Positions 34,264 through 46,029 are shown, counted from the stretch's first letter. The stretch is 64,000 bases of DNA from Diplosphaera chodatii (GCA_032358165.1 JAALGY010000041.1:3348001-3412000); one strand, 5' to 3'. The notes: generated by a model from the sequence alone, not told the origin. Numbers and translations: made by a program.

Positions 34264-36689
34264 CTAGCACGTGCCAACAACAGGCGCAGCAGCTCCAATG
34301 CGGGCAGCTTTGTCTGGAACAGAGCACACGGCAAAGCGGCTCACCATCGAAGGAGCTGAAATCCTGTGACACGCAGTCCACCGGGCAGCCGAGCGTCTCG
34401 ACGACGCCCGCCGCGGTGTAGGGCCCGTGCGCCGCCAGCAGCACGTGCTGCGCGCGCAGCGTGGCCGCCAGGCCCGCCGCGTCGCCGCCCATCGCCTGCA
34501 GCAGGCCCTGCGCCTGCAGGCATCATCGGCTCAGGTGTCGGGAGGACCTGCGGCGATGTGGTCGCCCTGCAGCATCAGCTGCCAGTTCCCTGCAGCAGCC
34601 CCGCAGCCTGACTGCAGGGTGCCAAGGCCGTCACAGCTGCTGCAACGGTCCAGTCGCCTCCGCCCGGCTGCTGAATGCAGATGTTTACAGCGCCCCCAGC
34701 TCCAGATGCCTTCACAGGTCGCTGAGGTGGTGCGTCGGGCGGAAGGGAAGACACGGTGTGACTACCTCCGCCTGGCTGCTGAAGGCGATGGCCGAAATGG
34801 CGCCGCGCTCCAGCATGTCACGCTCCATGAGGCACTCCGTGGGCGGCAGCCCGATGGCGGTCACATACGCGGGCGCCCGCACCGGCACGGCGCCCGCCCG
34901 CTCCAGGGCCTCCAGGAACCTGCCGCAGCGACACCATGTGGATCAGATGTGCATGGCCGCATGCGGGATGTAGCGGCCTTTCCGCTGCGGGGTCGCGGCG
35001 GATGTGTTGGTGACCAGAGGACAGGTCCATGAGGTAGCCAGGCTGCTCAGTGCTGCTGGGCCGCGATGATCAGGTGCTTACGATACGCTGCGATGCCATG
35101 TGCAGCACCAGGCGCTCCATACGAACCTGACATCCTGAGCGCCATCACAGTACTGTGCCACAGGACGGCTGACCTGGGGACGACGGGCGGCTCAGCCAGC
35201 GGCGGCGCCACGTGCGGCACCAGGCACAGCACCCGCTCGCCCCTGACGCCGCGCTTTGCCAGCGCCGAAGCAAGCCCTTGCGTGCTGGACTGCGCAAGAC
35301 ACTGGCATCCCGAATGTGAGGCGGCAGGTTTTCACCAGTTCCACAGGCAGAACTGCCGCTCTACAGCAGGGGCAACCATGCTGCCCAGCTTCAGAGCTCC
35401 TCACTGCCGCTGATGCGCCACGAGGCCTGGATCAGGCAGCCCTGCGGTGCTGCTGCTGGTTCGAGACACGTCGGGCTATTGGGCGGAACAGCGGCAAGCC
35501 TCACCTCCTCAGGGACCTGCACGTTCTCGACGCCGGCGTCCCGCAGCGCGCCCGCGTCGGCGCCCAGCGCCCACAGCGCCGCGCCGCAGCTGCCCAGCGC
35601 CGCCGCCGCCTTGCCCCCGAAGTCGACGTCGGCGCCGCCGCGGCCGCCGCCTCCTCGGCTGCCGCCGCCGCCGCCTCCGCCGCCACTGCTGCTGCCACCC
35701 CTCGCGGCACTGCTGGTCCCTTCTGTGTCAGTGCCGGCGCTGCCGCCGCTGCTGCTGGTGGTGACATCAGCGGCGGCGGCGGTGCTGGCGCCGGCAGCGC
35801 TGTGCAGGGCGGCTAGGCGGGCCAGGGCGCCGGCGATGGCGTTGCGGGAGGTGAAGGCGATGTGCTGGAAGCTGTCCAGGCTGAACAGCGCCGCGTCCAG
35901 CTCCTGCAGGTGTGACGAGGATCCATGGACAGCAGCAGGCGTCGGTCACCATACAAGACAGCATGTGAGCGTGTCGCCTGCTTTGACAGCTACCAGCACA
36001 TCGCAGACTGTGCAGCAACACCGTGCATGCTGCAGCGACTCGATGTGTGCCGGCTGATCCGACCCCCCGTTCCCAGGGGTTGGATCAAACGTGCACAGCA
36101 GCGCTGCTGACAGGCACCTGCAGCTGGTCGGCTGCCTCCAGGCGCCGGATCGCGATGCAGGGCAGGGTCACCACGCGCGCGCCGGCGGCGGCCAGCGGCG
36201 CCGCCAGCCGCCCCGCGTACTGCCGCGGCGCCGTGACCAGGACGCGCCTGCCCCACAGCGGCAGCTCCGCAGCCGCTGCAGGTGGGCACATCCGCATAGG
36301 ACTGCAGGTCTGTGATGCGCAGTTGCGGGCGTGCACACTGTCTTGGCAGACCACCCATGCCATCTGGGGGCGCTGTGCAAGCGACGCACGCCGCTGCAGG
36401 CGGCTGTGGAGCCACAGCCGTGAACGTATGCAGAGTTGGAACAGAGGCTGCTTGCACCCCTGTGTGTTGAGATGCATGGTATGGGCTCACCTGCGAGCGG
36501 GTCCGGAGAAGCCGCATCAGCAGATGCTGCCAGGACCTGTAGGCGCGCGCCTGCTGAGCCACTGCAGGGTGCCCTGCGCCGCTGCCGGGGCAGCGGGTTC
36601 CTGCTGCCGATGCACGTTCTGTGCGCCGCACCTGTATGCGGCGGCTGCTGCCGCGGCTGCCGTACAGCAGCTTGACTTCGGCTGCTCAT
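34264..36689 (-). CDS. Uroporphyrinogen-III synthase (HemD-type), plastid-targeted
   Basis: Catalyses closure of hydroxymethylbilane to uroporphyrinogen III in chlorophyll/heme synthesis. Seven exons: 36491-36689, 36118-36275, 35505-35903, 35174-35289, 34766-34919, 34345-34513, 34264-34313. Together they give an unbroken 414-residue frame. The N-terminus (about 65 residues) is Ser/Ala/Arg-rich and fits a chloroplast transit peptide. Family signatures: GRRVLVTAPRQYAGRLAAPL, FQHIAFTSRNAIAGALARL, a GVRGERVLCLVP strand, then AISAIAFSSQAE and LLAAHGPYTAAGVVETLG. Oddity: exon 3 carries a Gly/Ser-rich insertion of roughly 55 residues between the halves of the fold, presumably a surface loop. The start codon lies just after the stop of the DUF2256 ORF. 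Family assignment rests on motif pattern, since overall sequence in this family is weakly conserved. Confidence 0.85.
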
Positions 36690-36721
36690 GCAGCTTGTTG
36701 CCGCCACGCCGCCAGAGCGCA

Positions 36722-36919
36722 TCAGGTTGACGGATCTGCTGCCCCTGCGCCGTCCTGAACCGGCTGTCGCCGCTTGGCCTCCTTGCGGCACTTGTCGCTG
36801 CAGTACTTCACCGCGGCCCAGGTGGCGTCGTCTGACCACTTGGCCCGCCGGTTCATTGGCCGCTGACACTGCTGGCACGTCTGCCGGGGCAAATGCGACA
36901 GTGGCATGCCGTTATTCAT
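36722..36919 (-). CDS. Small DUF2256 zinc-ribbon protein
   Basis: A 65-codon ORF with ATG at 36919-36917 and stop at 36724-36722. It reads RQTCQQCQRPMNRRAKW, then VKYCSDKCRKEAKRRQ. The CxxC...CxxxC layout with RxKW and the 'VKYCSDKCR' block is the DUF2256 pattern, a short zinc-ribbon family often found near photolyase/cryptochrome genes. Its biochemical role is unknown. The frame stays open upstream to about 37075, so a longer N-terminus or an upstream exon is possible. The stop lies 32 bp before the UroS ATG on the same strand and in another frame. The two could share an mRNA. Confidence 0.75.
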   Translation of the reverse strand: MNNGMPLSHLPRQTCQQCQRPMNRRAKWSDDATWAAVKYCSDKCRKEAKRRQPVQDGAGAADPST

Positions 36920-37554
36920 CTCGTATGCATTGTGGAGCGGTGTTCCCCGACAACGTCCAGAGCGCAAGGCGTGCCTGCTTCCAAGCTCTGCAAATCCGCA
37001 AGCATGCGTCTGGATACTCCTCCACATGCGCGCACCTTGAACTCGCAGCGCTGGCCTCTGTTTGTACCGACCCAAACGTCCCCTGGTTCGTGAGGCGGGT
37101 CACTCTGCTTAGATCTGCCGCGCTTGGCCTGAAGGGGCATCGCAGCATTTTTTCTGCCAAGGCTGAGCACAGCCACCCTCCCAATCCTCAGGAGTACGTT
37201 TGGTCCCAGATTGCAAACGGCAGCCTGTGCGACGGGGCAGCACGGCATGGGCTCCGCACGACACCAGCGCCCCAGCAGGTCGATGTCCTGACTACGTGCA
37301 ACCAACTACTGCACGTTGCACCTGCGATCTGCCACGTGAAGCTGGGTTGTAGCCAGATGCTGACCTCAAGCCCTGGTGTAGGTCAAGTGTTGCCTGTGCG
37401 TGCCTTGCTCTTTGAAACTCCCTCAATTTGACGCTCACACGCATGTTCCAGTTGCCGCAGCACATTGGAATGCTGACATGCAGGGTATTCGTAGGTGCGG
37501 GTCAGCACATTTGTGCTGCTGGCCACCGCAGAGTGCTGGTGTCACCCAGGCGCG
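36920..37554. other. Spacer, no recognised gene
   Basis: Lies between the DUF2256 start and the second LITAF-like stop. It holds only overlapping ORFs without family motifs. Probably the promoter of the DUF2256/UroS unit and the 3'UTR of the LITAF-like gene. Confidence 0.4.
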
Positions 37555-38369
37555 TCAGTACCACCTCGACACGGCAAGCTGCCGACGGCAGCGTGGACAG
37601 TAGTGCTCGGTGTGCTGGCTGCGACGGCCGCCCTCAGGCCTGAAGCATAGCCAGATCAGGTCCCGCACAGCCCTGCGTATTGCCGGCACAGCGGTGGAGG
37701 GTTTACTTCTCCGGTTTCATCGAGTCAGCACCGGTAGAGTTCCCCTCAGCTGTGAGCCGCGTACAGCATCAGTAGGATGCACGCTTTCTGGTCGGCACAT
37801 GATGAGGAAGAGTTCTGCGCACCTTCTATCGCTCCAACCGATGAAGTTGCAGGTGCCGCAGTGGACAAGAATGGCTTGGTGGTAGCTCGATCCCAGGAAC
37901 CTCGGTTCCGGATCGTAAGGCGGGAAGAACGCGGGCTGCAGTGACAAGTACAGGGTCGGCCTGAGCTCCATGCAGATCGATACGTCCAGCAGCAGAACCG
38001 CAGTGCAAAGTCATTCATCTCAAGCTATAGCAGTGCCCAGCTGCGTCTATGACACGCACCCGAGAACAAGCTGTGCTGCTCAAATGACAGTATGATGCAG
38101 GCTAGCCTGTGTATCAGATCCTGGCAGCCTCTCTACACATGCATGTGTGCATGCGGTGCTTCTGATGCACACAAGCACGTCCGATGCGGCACGTCACTTG
38201 CCGCTGTCACCCGAGCCCGACGCCGCATGCTGTTACTAGTATCACCTGCACGTAGCCGGGCGCCCATGTGGCCGCTGGCTGCAGCCAGCCATCCACGCCG
38301 GCTGTGCGCTGCGGCTGCGCCACCGCCAGCACGGGTGCACCGGTGCGAGGATCCACGACCGGACGCGGC

Positions 38370-38407
<38 letters not shown>
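37555..38407 (-). CDS. LITAF-like zinc-ribbon paralog without membrane segment (partial model)
   Basis: Two exons are clear: 37823-37935 (PAFFPPYDPEPRFLGSSYHQ, then HCGTCNFIGWSD) and 37555-37639 (HTEHYCPRCRRQLAVSRWY and stop). They join in phase 2. They match exons 3 and 4 of the neighbouring LITAF-like gene at 40051-41109: EPRF(L/I)G, then HCG(T/A)C, then H-[HY]-CP-x-C. The hydrophobic stretch that separates the two Cys pairs in that gene is missing, replaced by a short Arg/Gly-rich link. An upstream exon ending at about 38250 (donor after PGYVQ) has a Gln run from the CAG repeat and a Pro-rich tail; its start was not found. Could be a soluble paralog or a decaying copy. Confidence 0.5.

Positions 38408-38408
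<1 letters not shown>
38371..38408. repeat. (GCT)n/(CAG)n microsatellite, about 12 units
   Basis: An uninterrupted GCT tract on the plus strand. In the minus-strand frame that continues into PPRPVVDPRTG it encodes a polyglutamine run in the proposed 5' exon of the LITAF-like paralog. Length polymorphism between strains is likely. Confidence 0.9.
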
Positions 38409-40050
38409 GTTGGATGGGAACACTTCCAGCAGTAGGGACAAACAGCAGTGGGGAAACCTGCGCCTGACCCCCACCGCCAGGTTCAAGCAGCACCAGCTCT
38501 GCTGGAAGCTGCTGCACACGCCGCATGCACGCCGCATGCATCAACCATGAATAATCGAAAAAGGAAGAGCTTGTGACTTGCAGCTGGGATCGGGCCACCG
38601 CCTTGCACCACTCACTGTTCCTCCGCTGAGGTTGAGAGGTCAAGTGCTCACGAGTGCAGCGGCGCACCTTGGTCAGCGACGTCCCCATCAACGCACCTCA
38701 AGAATCTTCCTGACGCGTCATGTGAAAACGAGGTTGCCAAACATGAAGTTTGAGAAGGCGCTTCGTGATGTCCGGCAATCACGCGACGACGGATGGTCTC
38801 GGAGGCCCTAGGTAGGACCAGAGGACGCAACCTTCAAGTCTTCCCTGCGTTTACTTTACAAAATGGTAACAAGGACGACAGACTGCTCCGTAGAACGGTC
38901 TGACGCGGCGGCGCCCGTGCTGCACCTTCGGATCTCCCTCCCAGGATCTCTTTCACTGGGACAGACGCAGTTGGTCAGGCTGAGTTCGCAGTTGCAAGAT
39001 GGCAAGAGGCTCTCACCAAGGACCAGCAGAACGTTTCTGTCTGGCTGCAAGCTTACAGGTGGCGAGGAACTGCTGCAGGGGGTGCAGTGCGGCCCGACAA
39101 TGTGGTGGGCCAGCGGCGTGTTGTGCAGGAACATCGGGCAATCAGACCACCCACACGGATGCAGCTGATATGTGACAGACGTCTCGGGTGTCCTCCGTCA
39201 TGAGGCGAGCCAGATGCTGCAGAAGGAGTCAATGCTAGCTTGCGCAAGCACAGTGAGTGATCTGGCCTGATCACCGACATGTGCGGTGCTTGCCCAGGTG
39301 ACCTTAGGTCGCCATGCTCCATATGCTTCTGCCGAGGTGCCTCGTGCAGATGGAAGCTGTACCCCAGCCTGGCAGCTATGATTAATCGCTGCGCAAGTCT
39401 GCGCTCGGGTCTTCTCAGGTGCACAGCACATGCGTATGTACATGTATGCAAGCTGTGCACAAGATCCACAACAGTCGCCAACAGGCCAGCATGTAGCTTG
39501 GACTGCTGATGTCCAGCCTGGGTTCGCCGATCTGCACGTCTCAGTGAAGCTGGCTGCTGTGCATTGCCATGTATCCTGATGTGATCTTCCACTGTAGCCG
39601 TGCTGGGCTGTTGTAGTTTACTTCTACTATACTGCTTCTACTACAGCACTGCTTCTGTGAGGTCTGGCACATTCCCTGACCTCAAATGCCTCCGAAACAG
39701 GCACTCAAGTTACACAAGGCAAACACGTGTGCCGAGGCTGTCCAAAGCCCTGCATTGCGTATAACTGCTGGAGTGTCAAGTGAGAATGCACCTTGCCTGC
39801 AAACCGAATCAGTGCATGTGGTGCAAAGTGGACGTTCAGCCGGTGACAGGCACTCGCAGCATCCGATGCCTGTCTCACCAGCAGCTGCCAGCGCCAGCAT
39901 ATGGGGTGTTCGCTAGCTCGCGCCACATGTCGCCCCATGTCTTCCGGGCTGCTGACTTTCAGGACGCTGCCGCCGCTGCACACCACGGGCAGACCCTGCA
40001 CCTGCTGCCGGTACAGGCACGCGGCTGCCTGCCATCCAGCGGGTGGCGGC
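38409..40050. other. About 1.6 kb without a recognised gene
   Basis: Several overlapping ORFs below 180 codons are present on both strands, none with a motif or coherent exon chain. It includes an AT-richer simple stretch near 39615-39650 (repeated ttctac). Likely intergenic, with UTRs of the flanking LITAF-like genes. Confidence 0.4.
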
Positions 40051-41109
40051 TCACATCAGTTTGGCGACGGCGACGTTGCGGCCGCACTTGGGGCAGTGGT
40101 GCGCGGTGTCCTTCAGGAAGGGCGTCAGGAACAGCAGCCCCAGCGTCGCGACGCCGCCCATCCAGTGCAGCGCCCCGCGCGTCGCCCTGCAGCACATGAT
40201 CAGGCGTGGGGACCCCGGAACAGCAGCAGAGCCATACCTTCATGCTCACAGCTGCACCACCGTGCACGTTGTCCTGTTCTGCAGACCCTTGCACGGCGCT
40301 GGTGGTCACCAGCTATGGCTTTGCTGCTGTGCAAGCGCCGGCCATGTTTCAGGGGATCCGTCCCAGTAGTGGTTGAGGTAGGGTCTGCAGGCCGTGGCCT
40401 CACCGCACGGCGGACCATCCGGTGTACTCGCAGGCGCCGCAGTGCATGAGGATGGGGCCATGGCCCTGCGTGGCGCCGATGAAGCGCGGCTCTTGTTCCT
40501 CTGCCGGGAAGAACATCGCCTGCGGGCGCGCAGCGTGAAAGCATGCACAAAGGCGTGCAACCGGGTCATGTGCGGGACCATCAGTCTGCTGCAACGCGGT
40601 TGGAAGCTGGCAGCGCTGGCATGGTGCGGTGCATGCACCGCGGCTGGGGCCCTGCCAGCACCGCGTTCACTCATTGCCACAGCTGGCGCGAGGACACCTT
40701 GATGTGACACAGCAGACGCGGTGCACCCAGCGGAAAACAGCAGGCAGGACTGTGGCGAGGTTCTCGCTGGCAGCCTCACCTGGTCGACGCTGATGCCATG
40801 GTCCACGCGCGGCGCCTCTGCATAGGTGATCGGCACGCCCACCGCCGGCTGCCCCGACGGCGCCGCCGGTTCGTACCCCGGCTGCAGAGGGAGCAATCCG
40901 GAATGTATGCCAGCTTGAAGGAAACACCGTACGAGTTGAAGCCTCAGAACACCGTCTGCCTTACCATTGGCGCATGTGGTTCAGTGCAGCTATTGGCTGA
41001 AGGACGCTGACGCGCGAATAGTGCTGTATGTGTTCTGATGTTTGAGCTTGATCACCTTCTTTGATGGGCTGGCAGGCGCGTACTGCGCCGGGATGTCGCT
41101 GGCACCCAT
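40051..41109 (-). CDS. LITAF-domain-like membrane-associated zinc-ribbon protein
   Basis: Four exons (41056-41109, 40780-40881, 40404-40519, 40051-40186) give an exact 135-residue frame. The N-terminus is Pro/Ala/Tyr-rich (SKKPGYEPAAPSGQPAVGVP), like the adaptor-binding N-termini of LITAF proteins. The C-terminal half has HCGAC (Cys79, Cys82), a hydrophobic stretch WMGGVATLGLLFLTPFL (about 99-115), then HHCPKCG (Cys122, Cys125). A split zinc ribbon with an in-plane hydrophobic segment is the LITAF arrangement, which binds the cytosolic face of endosomal or plasma membranes. The Cys-to-Cys spacing is a little shorter than in animal LITAF, so the family call is moderate. Confidence 0.7.
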
Positions 41110-41614
41110 TCAGTCACCGTCCTTGTTGAGATCACACGTCAGGCTGAAGAATGTAAACCCACAAAGCCACCGCGCCTCAGAGCACAGCAGGACTTGCGGC
41201 TGTTCAAAGCTAGGCTGCCGACATCCTACAGGAGGCAGATTGGCTAAATGGCCGTCTGGGCTGGGGCGTGATGTGATGGCACGGCCAATGGCCTGCTTCC
41301 TGCCACCCAGCGAACCTGGCGGAAGCTGGCGGTTGTAACCCAGAAATTTTGGTTCACAGGTCGAGACGCACAGCAGCTTGCACGAGGAAGCCGAGGCTGC
41401 ACTCCGTCGGACTGCTGTGACTAAGCCATCAACATCAAACTGTGCACGCAAATCCAGGGCAGCATAAAAACTTTATACCGACAACCCTCTGTGACCATAA
41501 TGTACCTGCACATTGCTGTGTGATTGCAGGACCAGGCCTGACTGGTCATGGACAGCCAGTCAGACGTTTCCGATGTGGTTTGACTCAAAAACAGCAGCAG
41601 CAGCAGCGCTGTGA
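41110..41614. other. Spacer between TRF4-like stop and LITAF-like start
   Basis: About 500 bp, with a minus-strand ORF (41110-41451, including CEPKFLGYNRQ) that lacks supporting motifs. Probably the TRF4-like 3'UTR and the LITAF-like promoter. Confidence 0.4.
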
Positions 41615-44600
41615 TTAACTGTACTTTGGAGCCGGTAGCTGCCAGCTACCGCCATCCAGGAGACCGCCAGGGCCACCACGACTTGCCTCTCCCTGGCAGC
41701 CGCCGCTGCCGCCGGACAAATGCACCGGCGGCTGCCAGTCGGGCCCCATGCCGTGCTGCGGCGGCGGCTGCCAGTCCGGCTGCTGCGGCTGGCCCTGCCA
41801 GGACGGGACTGCCTGCCGCGGCTGCCCGTGCGGCAAGGGGACGCGCTGCTTCTGGCCGGCAACACGCTGCGCCGCGGCTGGGTGGTGTTGCTGTGGTGTC
41901 GGCTGCCAGGGCATGTTGGGTTGCAGCTCTGCGTGCAAACCATGCTGCTGGTGCTGGTGCTGGTGCTGCTGGGGCGGCACCCAGTCCTCGTCCGGAAACC
42001 GTATGTGCTGGGCCTGCGGCCTCGGCGGCCAGCCACCGCTGTGTGGCGCTGTGCCAAAGCGCGGCTGCTGCTGCTGCTGTGGGAACTCCGCGTGTCCTGG
42101 GCCGCAGCCAAGGTCCGTGCCGGGCCCAGCATGCCCCGGAGCAGGGCCCAGCCACGCGGGCGGGGCTGCCTGGGGGCTGAGCGGCGCAGCAGCAGCCATA
42201 TTGCTGGGGGCATATTGCTGCTGGGGGCCTGCCGGCAGAGGCGGGCCGGGCCCCCCCGGCGGCGGCACGCGCGGCTGCTGTGGCCGCCCGCCAGAGCCCC
42301 AGCCTGGCGCCTGGCGCCGCTGCTGCCGCTGCTGCCAGTCCGCACGCTGGTCGTCTGCCATGGGCGGTGGGCGGGTGCCGCCTCTGCCGCCCCGCGCGGC
42401 GGCGCCGCGGCCGCCCGCACGCCCGCCAAAGTGCGCGGCGCCTGCCCCGGAGCGCGCCGCTGGCCTCGGCAGCGGCCCGGCCCCACCGCTCGTCCCAGCT
42501 GGCCGCCTTCCGCCACCTGGCCCAGGCGCTGCCGCGCCCGCGCCGCCTGCGCCGCGCCCCGCGGCGCCGCCCCTTTGCCGCTGTGCATCGCCGCCGGCAG
42601 CAGGGCCCGGGCGCTTCGCTGCCGAGCTCGGCTGCGCGGCGGGCCGCTTGGCGGCCGGGTGCGGGGAGGCGCCACCGCCGTCCGGCTGCCGCTTCCGCTT
42701 GCCGGCAGGCGGTGGGGCCGCCGCCGGCTGCGCCGCCCGCGGCTGCGCTGCAGGCTGCTTGGATGCCTGCCCATGTTGGTTGCACGATCGTGAGTTCGCG
42801 ACTAAATTCAGGTTGCACCTGGGTCTACATCGTGACCTGGTCTGGTTGACCCAGCAGCTTCTCTTGGCACAGCCTACAGCAGCTTGTAACCCCCACTTGA
42901 GCATGTGCGGCGCCCACCTGCTGGGGCGCTGTGACGTTACGCCGCGTGGCGGCGTTCACGTCGAACAGCGCGCGCAGGCAGCCGCCCGGCCGCCCCAGGA
43001 ACTGCGCCTGGTGCAGCCGGGCGCCGGCGTCGCGAAAGGCGTTCAGGATGTGCTTGACCTTGCCGGTGCCGCCCGCCACCTCCCTGCAGCAAAAAGCAGC
43101 AAATGGACACCGCGAAGGGGCATGTTGGGAAGCCGGCAGTTGATCTTGGCCCGGCAACCACTGTTGAACACGATATGCTCCGCACGCGGCTATGCTCTGC
43201 ATGCGACTCTGCAAAGCCATGGTGCACTGGGCGCTTGCTGGGGACTGCTTCTTCTTCGAGCACAACAGCCAGTGACGACCGCATTGAGTCTGCAGCCAGC
43301 AGGTCGGCTCGGGGGCGCACCGCAGCCCCCAGCGCACCGCAGCCAGCACACGACTGGGCAGGAAACCTGGTTTGCAGGCGCAGTGGTGCGGAGGGACACG
43401 GTGGTCGAAGTCTGCAGGCAGTGCGGTGAGGGTGAAGAGAGGCCTGCCTGCCGGTCTGGGGGTCCTCCACGCACAGGCGCTGCAGGGCATCGGTGCCGTC
43501 CTTGCGGATGGGGTTGGCGAGCACCTCCGCCATCGCCGGCACTTGCTCCTGGTCAGGATGAAGAGGCTACTATGTGATCCGCCGATGGTGCAGCAAGCAT
43601 ACCTTTCGCCCGTGACATTCTTGAACCAGTGTGTTCTGTGACAGGTGCGAATTCATACAGCACCCGGATGCTGTGTGCAGCGGAAGCCGGTGTTTCTGGC
43701 AAACATGCACACCCTGCGCCAGCTGACACTGCGAAAGGCGGGTGGAGATGAGTGCAGGTATCCTTGCGTGAGGCGTACCTTTTGGACGATGCCGCCGCGG
43801 CCGACCGCCACGCCCTGGGTGTACACCTTGAAGGTGGTGCCGTAGCGCAGCAGGAAGCTGTTCAGGGCTGCGCCGAAGTCCGCGCCGCTGTGGCCCGCCT
43901 ACATTGATATGCATGCGTGTCAGAGCAAGTGCGAGTCCGCCGTGCTCATCTACACCAGGTTCTGCAACAGGTTCTGCGACAGGATGGTCCCATGTTGGCA
44001 ATGGCACGCTCGTTGCAGTGTGGTAGCTGCATGTCGCAGGTCTCATGGCACTGGACCGCAAGCAGCAAAGCTGGCAAGGAGACTACTCACTGCCGACAGC
44101 CGTCGGGCACTCTGCTCTGACTAGCCCTGACAATGCGGCAACTTTTCAAGGCCCCCTGTGATTGATGCAGCTTTGTTCGTATATACGATCGGGTGCTCAC
44201 CTTGGCGTCCTCCTGCAGGCTGGCGAGGGCCATGTTGGCGAGCGCGAAGCTGGACAGCCCGCCCTTGGACGCGTCGTTGAGCCCCGCCTGCCCCAGGACG
44301 CACTTCAGCACCAGCACCAGCGGCCGCAGCGCCGGGTACTCAGCCGCCTGCTCACAATAATGCAGGTCTGGGCTCAGCCAGCTAGATTGGAGCCGAGGTC
44401 TCATGCATACTTGCAAGTGGTTTGGGCACTGGCGCTTTCAGCTATAACCTGCCGCTTATAGGCTGCTTGCATGTAAAAGGTAGTTGTGGCGAGCCATACA
44501 AAACCAGGAGCAGCCCAGCACAACTGAGCACGTGCGACTTGAGGACACCCCCTCACGCCTCACCTTGTCTTTGATGTACTGTGCGGCTGCTGGACCATCG

Positions 44601-45958
44601 CCATTGGAGATGGAGACATCCACCTGCTGCCCACCCTTGAGCACGCACTGCAACGGCAGTCAGCAAAATCAGTCCACGGAACTTAGAACAAAGATGCATC
44701 ATGGCTGGGTAAATACCAGGTTGTTTTCCTGGCGTCCCCTGCAGACGACAGCGCTCCACCAGCCAGAACACGGGCCAGCGACGGCGCTGCAGCCGGAGTA
44801 CCGCATCTTGGCAGCCGAATGCAGGGCGGCAGCAACAGTTGCACCTTGAGGATGGGCACACGGGCGCGCCGGATCTGCTCGCAGGCCTCCAGGTCGCCGG
44901 CCCGGAACAGCGCCCCCCGCACCTGCCCCAGCAGCCGGTTCACCCTGACCTTGGTCCTGTCGCTGTAGCCTGCAGCGACAACACGACAGCCTGCGCGGTG
45001 AGGTGTATGTGTGAACAGCAAGCCTGAGGGCTGTGCCGCCCTGCAGATCCTCAGGATGGTGGTGACCCGTCTTGCAGTGCAGCGGGCCGGCAGCTGGGAG
45101 AGCAGCACCGACCCAAAACGACTGCCCTGCTGCGGCGGCGGCATGCTCAATGCTGCAAGCTGAGCTGGGTGCTGCTGGTTGCTGCGGCGCATGCCCGCTA
45201 CTATCTGGGTACTCAGCAGCATTTCTGGCCCTGCAAGATTGTGTCCTGATGCCAGCAGCACAGCCCATGCGGATGTCAGGCCATGCGATCACATGGATGT
45301 TCTTCACACACCTCCGTTCTGCGGGTGGTCCGGAGCCAGCAGGCCGGTCACGACCAGGTCCAGGTCCGAGCTGTGCATGCCCAGCCCATTGACGAAGCTG
45401 CCAAACGGCTGCACCTGCGGTATCACACTGCGCCCTGATCCCCCAGCGGCATCAAAGGTGCAAATGCTGCTGCAAGCCCTGCATCCTGACGCCCAAGAAG
45501 CACCCAAATTTGTGAAAGCCAATCGCAGGAACGGCGCCATGTTGAGGGCCTCGATTATTCAGACAGACTGTACCTGCACTTGGGCACTGGTCACCAGGCC
45601 GGCGGCGCGCACCGCAGTCTGCACCTTGCGCACAGCGGTCGTCTTGTCCACGTGCTCCTGCGGCATCTCTGCAGGTTGCACAGGCTGCGGTACGGTCCGG
45701 TGATAAGTCCCATGGACTGCTAATGGCAGAAGCGCAGATGCAGTCTGGTGTTTTGTCTGCCCCTCCCTGTTTTGTGCACAAGCAGACCTCTGGTATACTG
45801 CTGCATGCAGCGTGTACCTCCAACATGCTTGCAGCACCTGTGACGGCTGCCACAAAGCTGGCGATCTCGTCGTGCAGGCTGTGCTGCGGGGTGGCAGCCG
45901 CTGCCGCTGCCGCCACAGGCGCCGCACCTGCGCCAGCTGCCAGGCTGCCAGCTGCCAT
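41615..45958 (-). CDS. TRF4/PAPD5-like noncanonical poly(A) polymerase
   Basis: Ten exons (45838-45958, 45574-45668, 45312-45414, 44845-44969, 44564-44647, 44201-44347, 43779-43898, 43448-43548, 42918-43083, 41615-42766) give a continuous 737-residue frame. Residues 26-70: LHDEIASFVAAV and the helix before the active site. Nucleotidyltransferase motif PFGSFVNGLGMHSSDLDLVV holds Asp89 and Asp91; the third Asp is in VDVS (about 158). The central domain has LRPLVLVLKCVLGQAGLN and GGLSSFALANMALASLQ, and FLLRYGTTFKVYTQ. It likely adds short oligo(A) tails to nuclear RNAs for exosome decay. The last exon adds about 380 residues rich in Pro, Gln, Gly and Arg with no domain. Intron 8 must use a GC donor (43447-43446) to keep the conserved frame. 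Confidence 0.9.
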
Positions 45959-46029
45959 GCTCGACCCTCACAGCCTGTACACCAGCCTCCACTGCCACTA
46001 GGCTTGCCGTTGCTGCAGCTGCTCCTGCC

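Noticed and set aside
41110..41451. EF-hand-like 'CDLNKDGD' and a third LITAF-like copy (CEPKFLGYNRQ).
   Set aside because: The similarity covers too few residues, with no partner exon and no paired Cys motif.
42280..42849. Other long plus-strand Arg/Ala-rich frames in the same area.
   Set aside because: Shadow frames of the TRF4-like tail with biased composition and no motif.
41748..43577. 609-codon plus-strand open frame.
   Set aside because: It is antisense to the TRF4-like last exons; its Cys/Gly-rich composition reflects GC-rich antisense sequence, and the minus strand has motifs and exact splicing.
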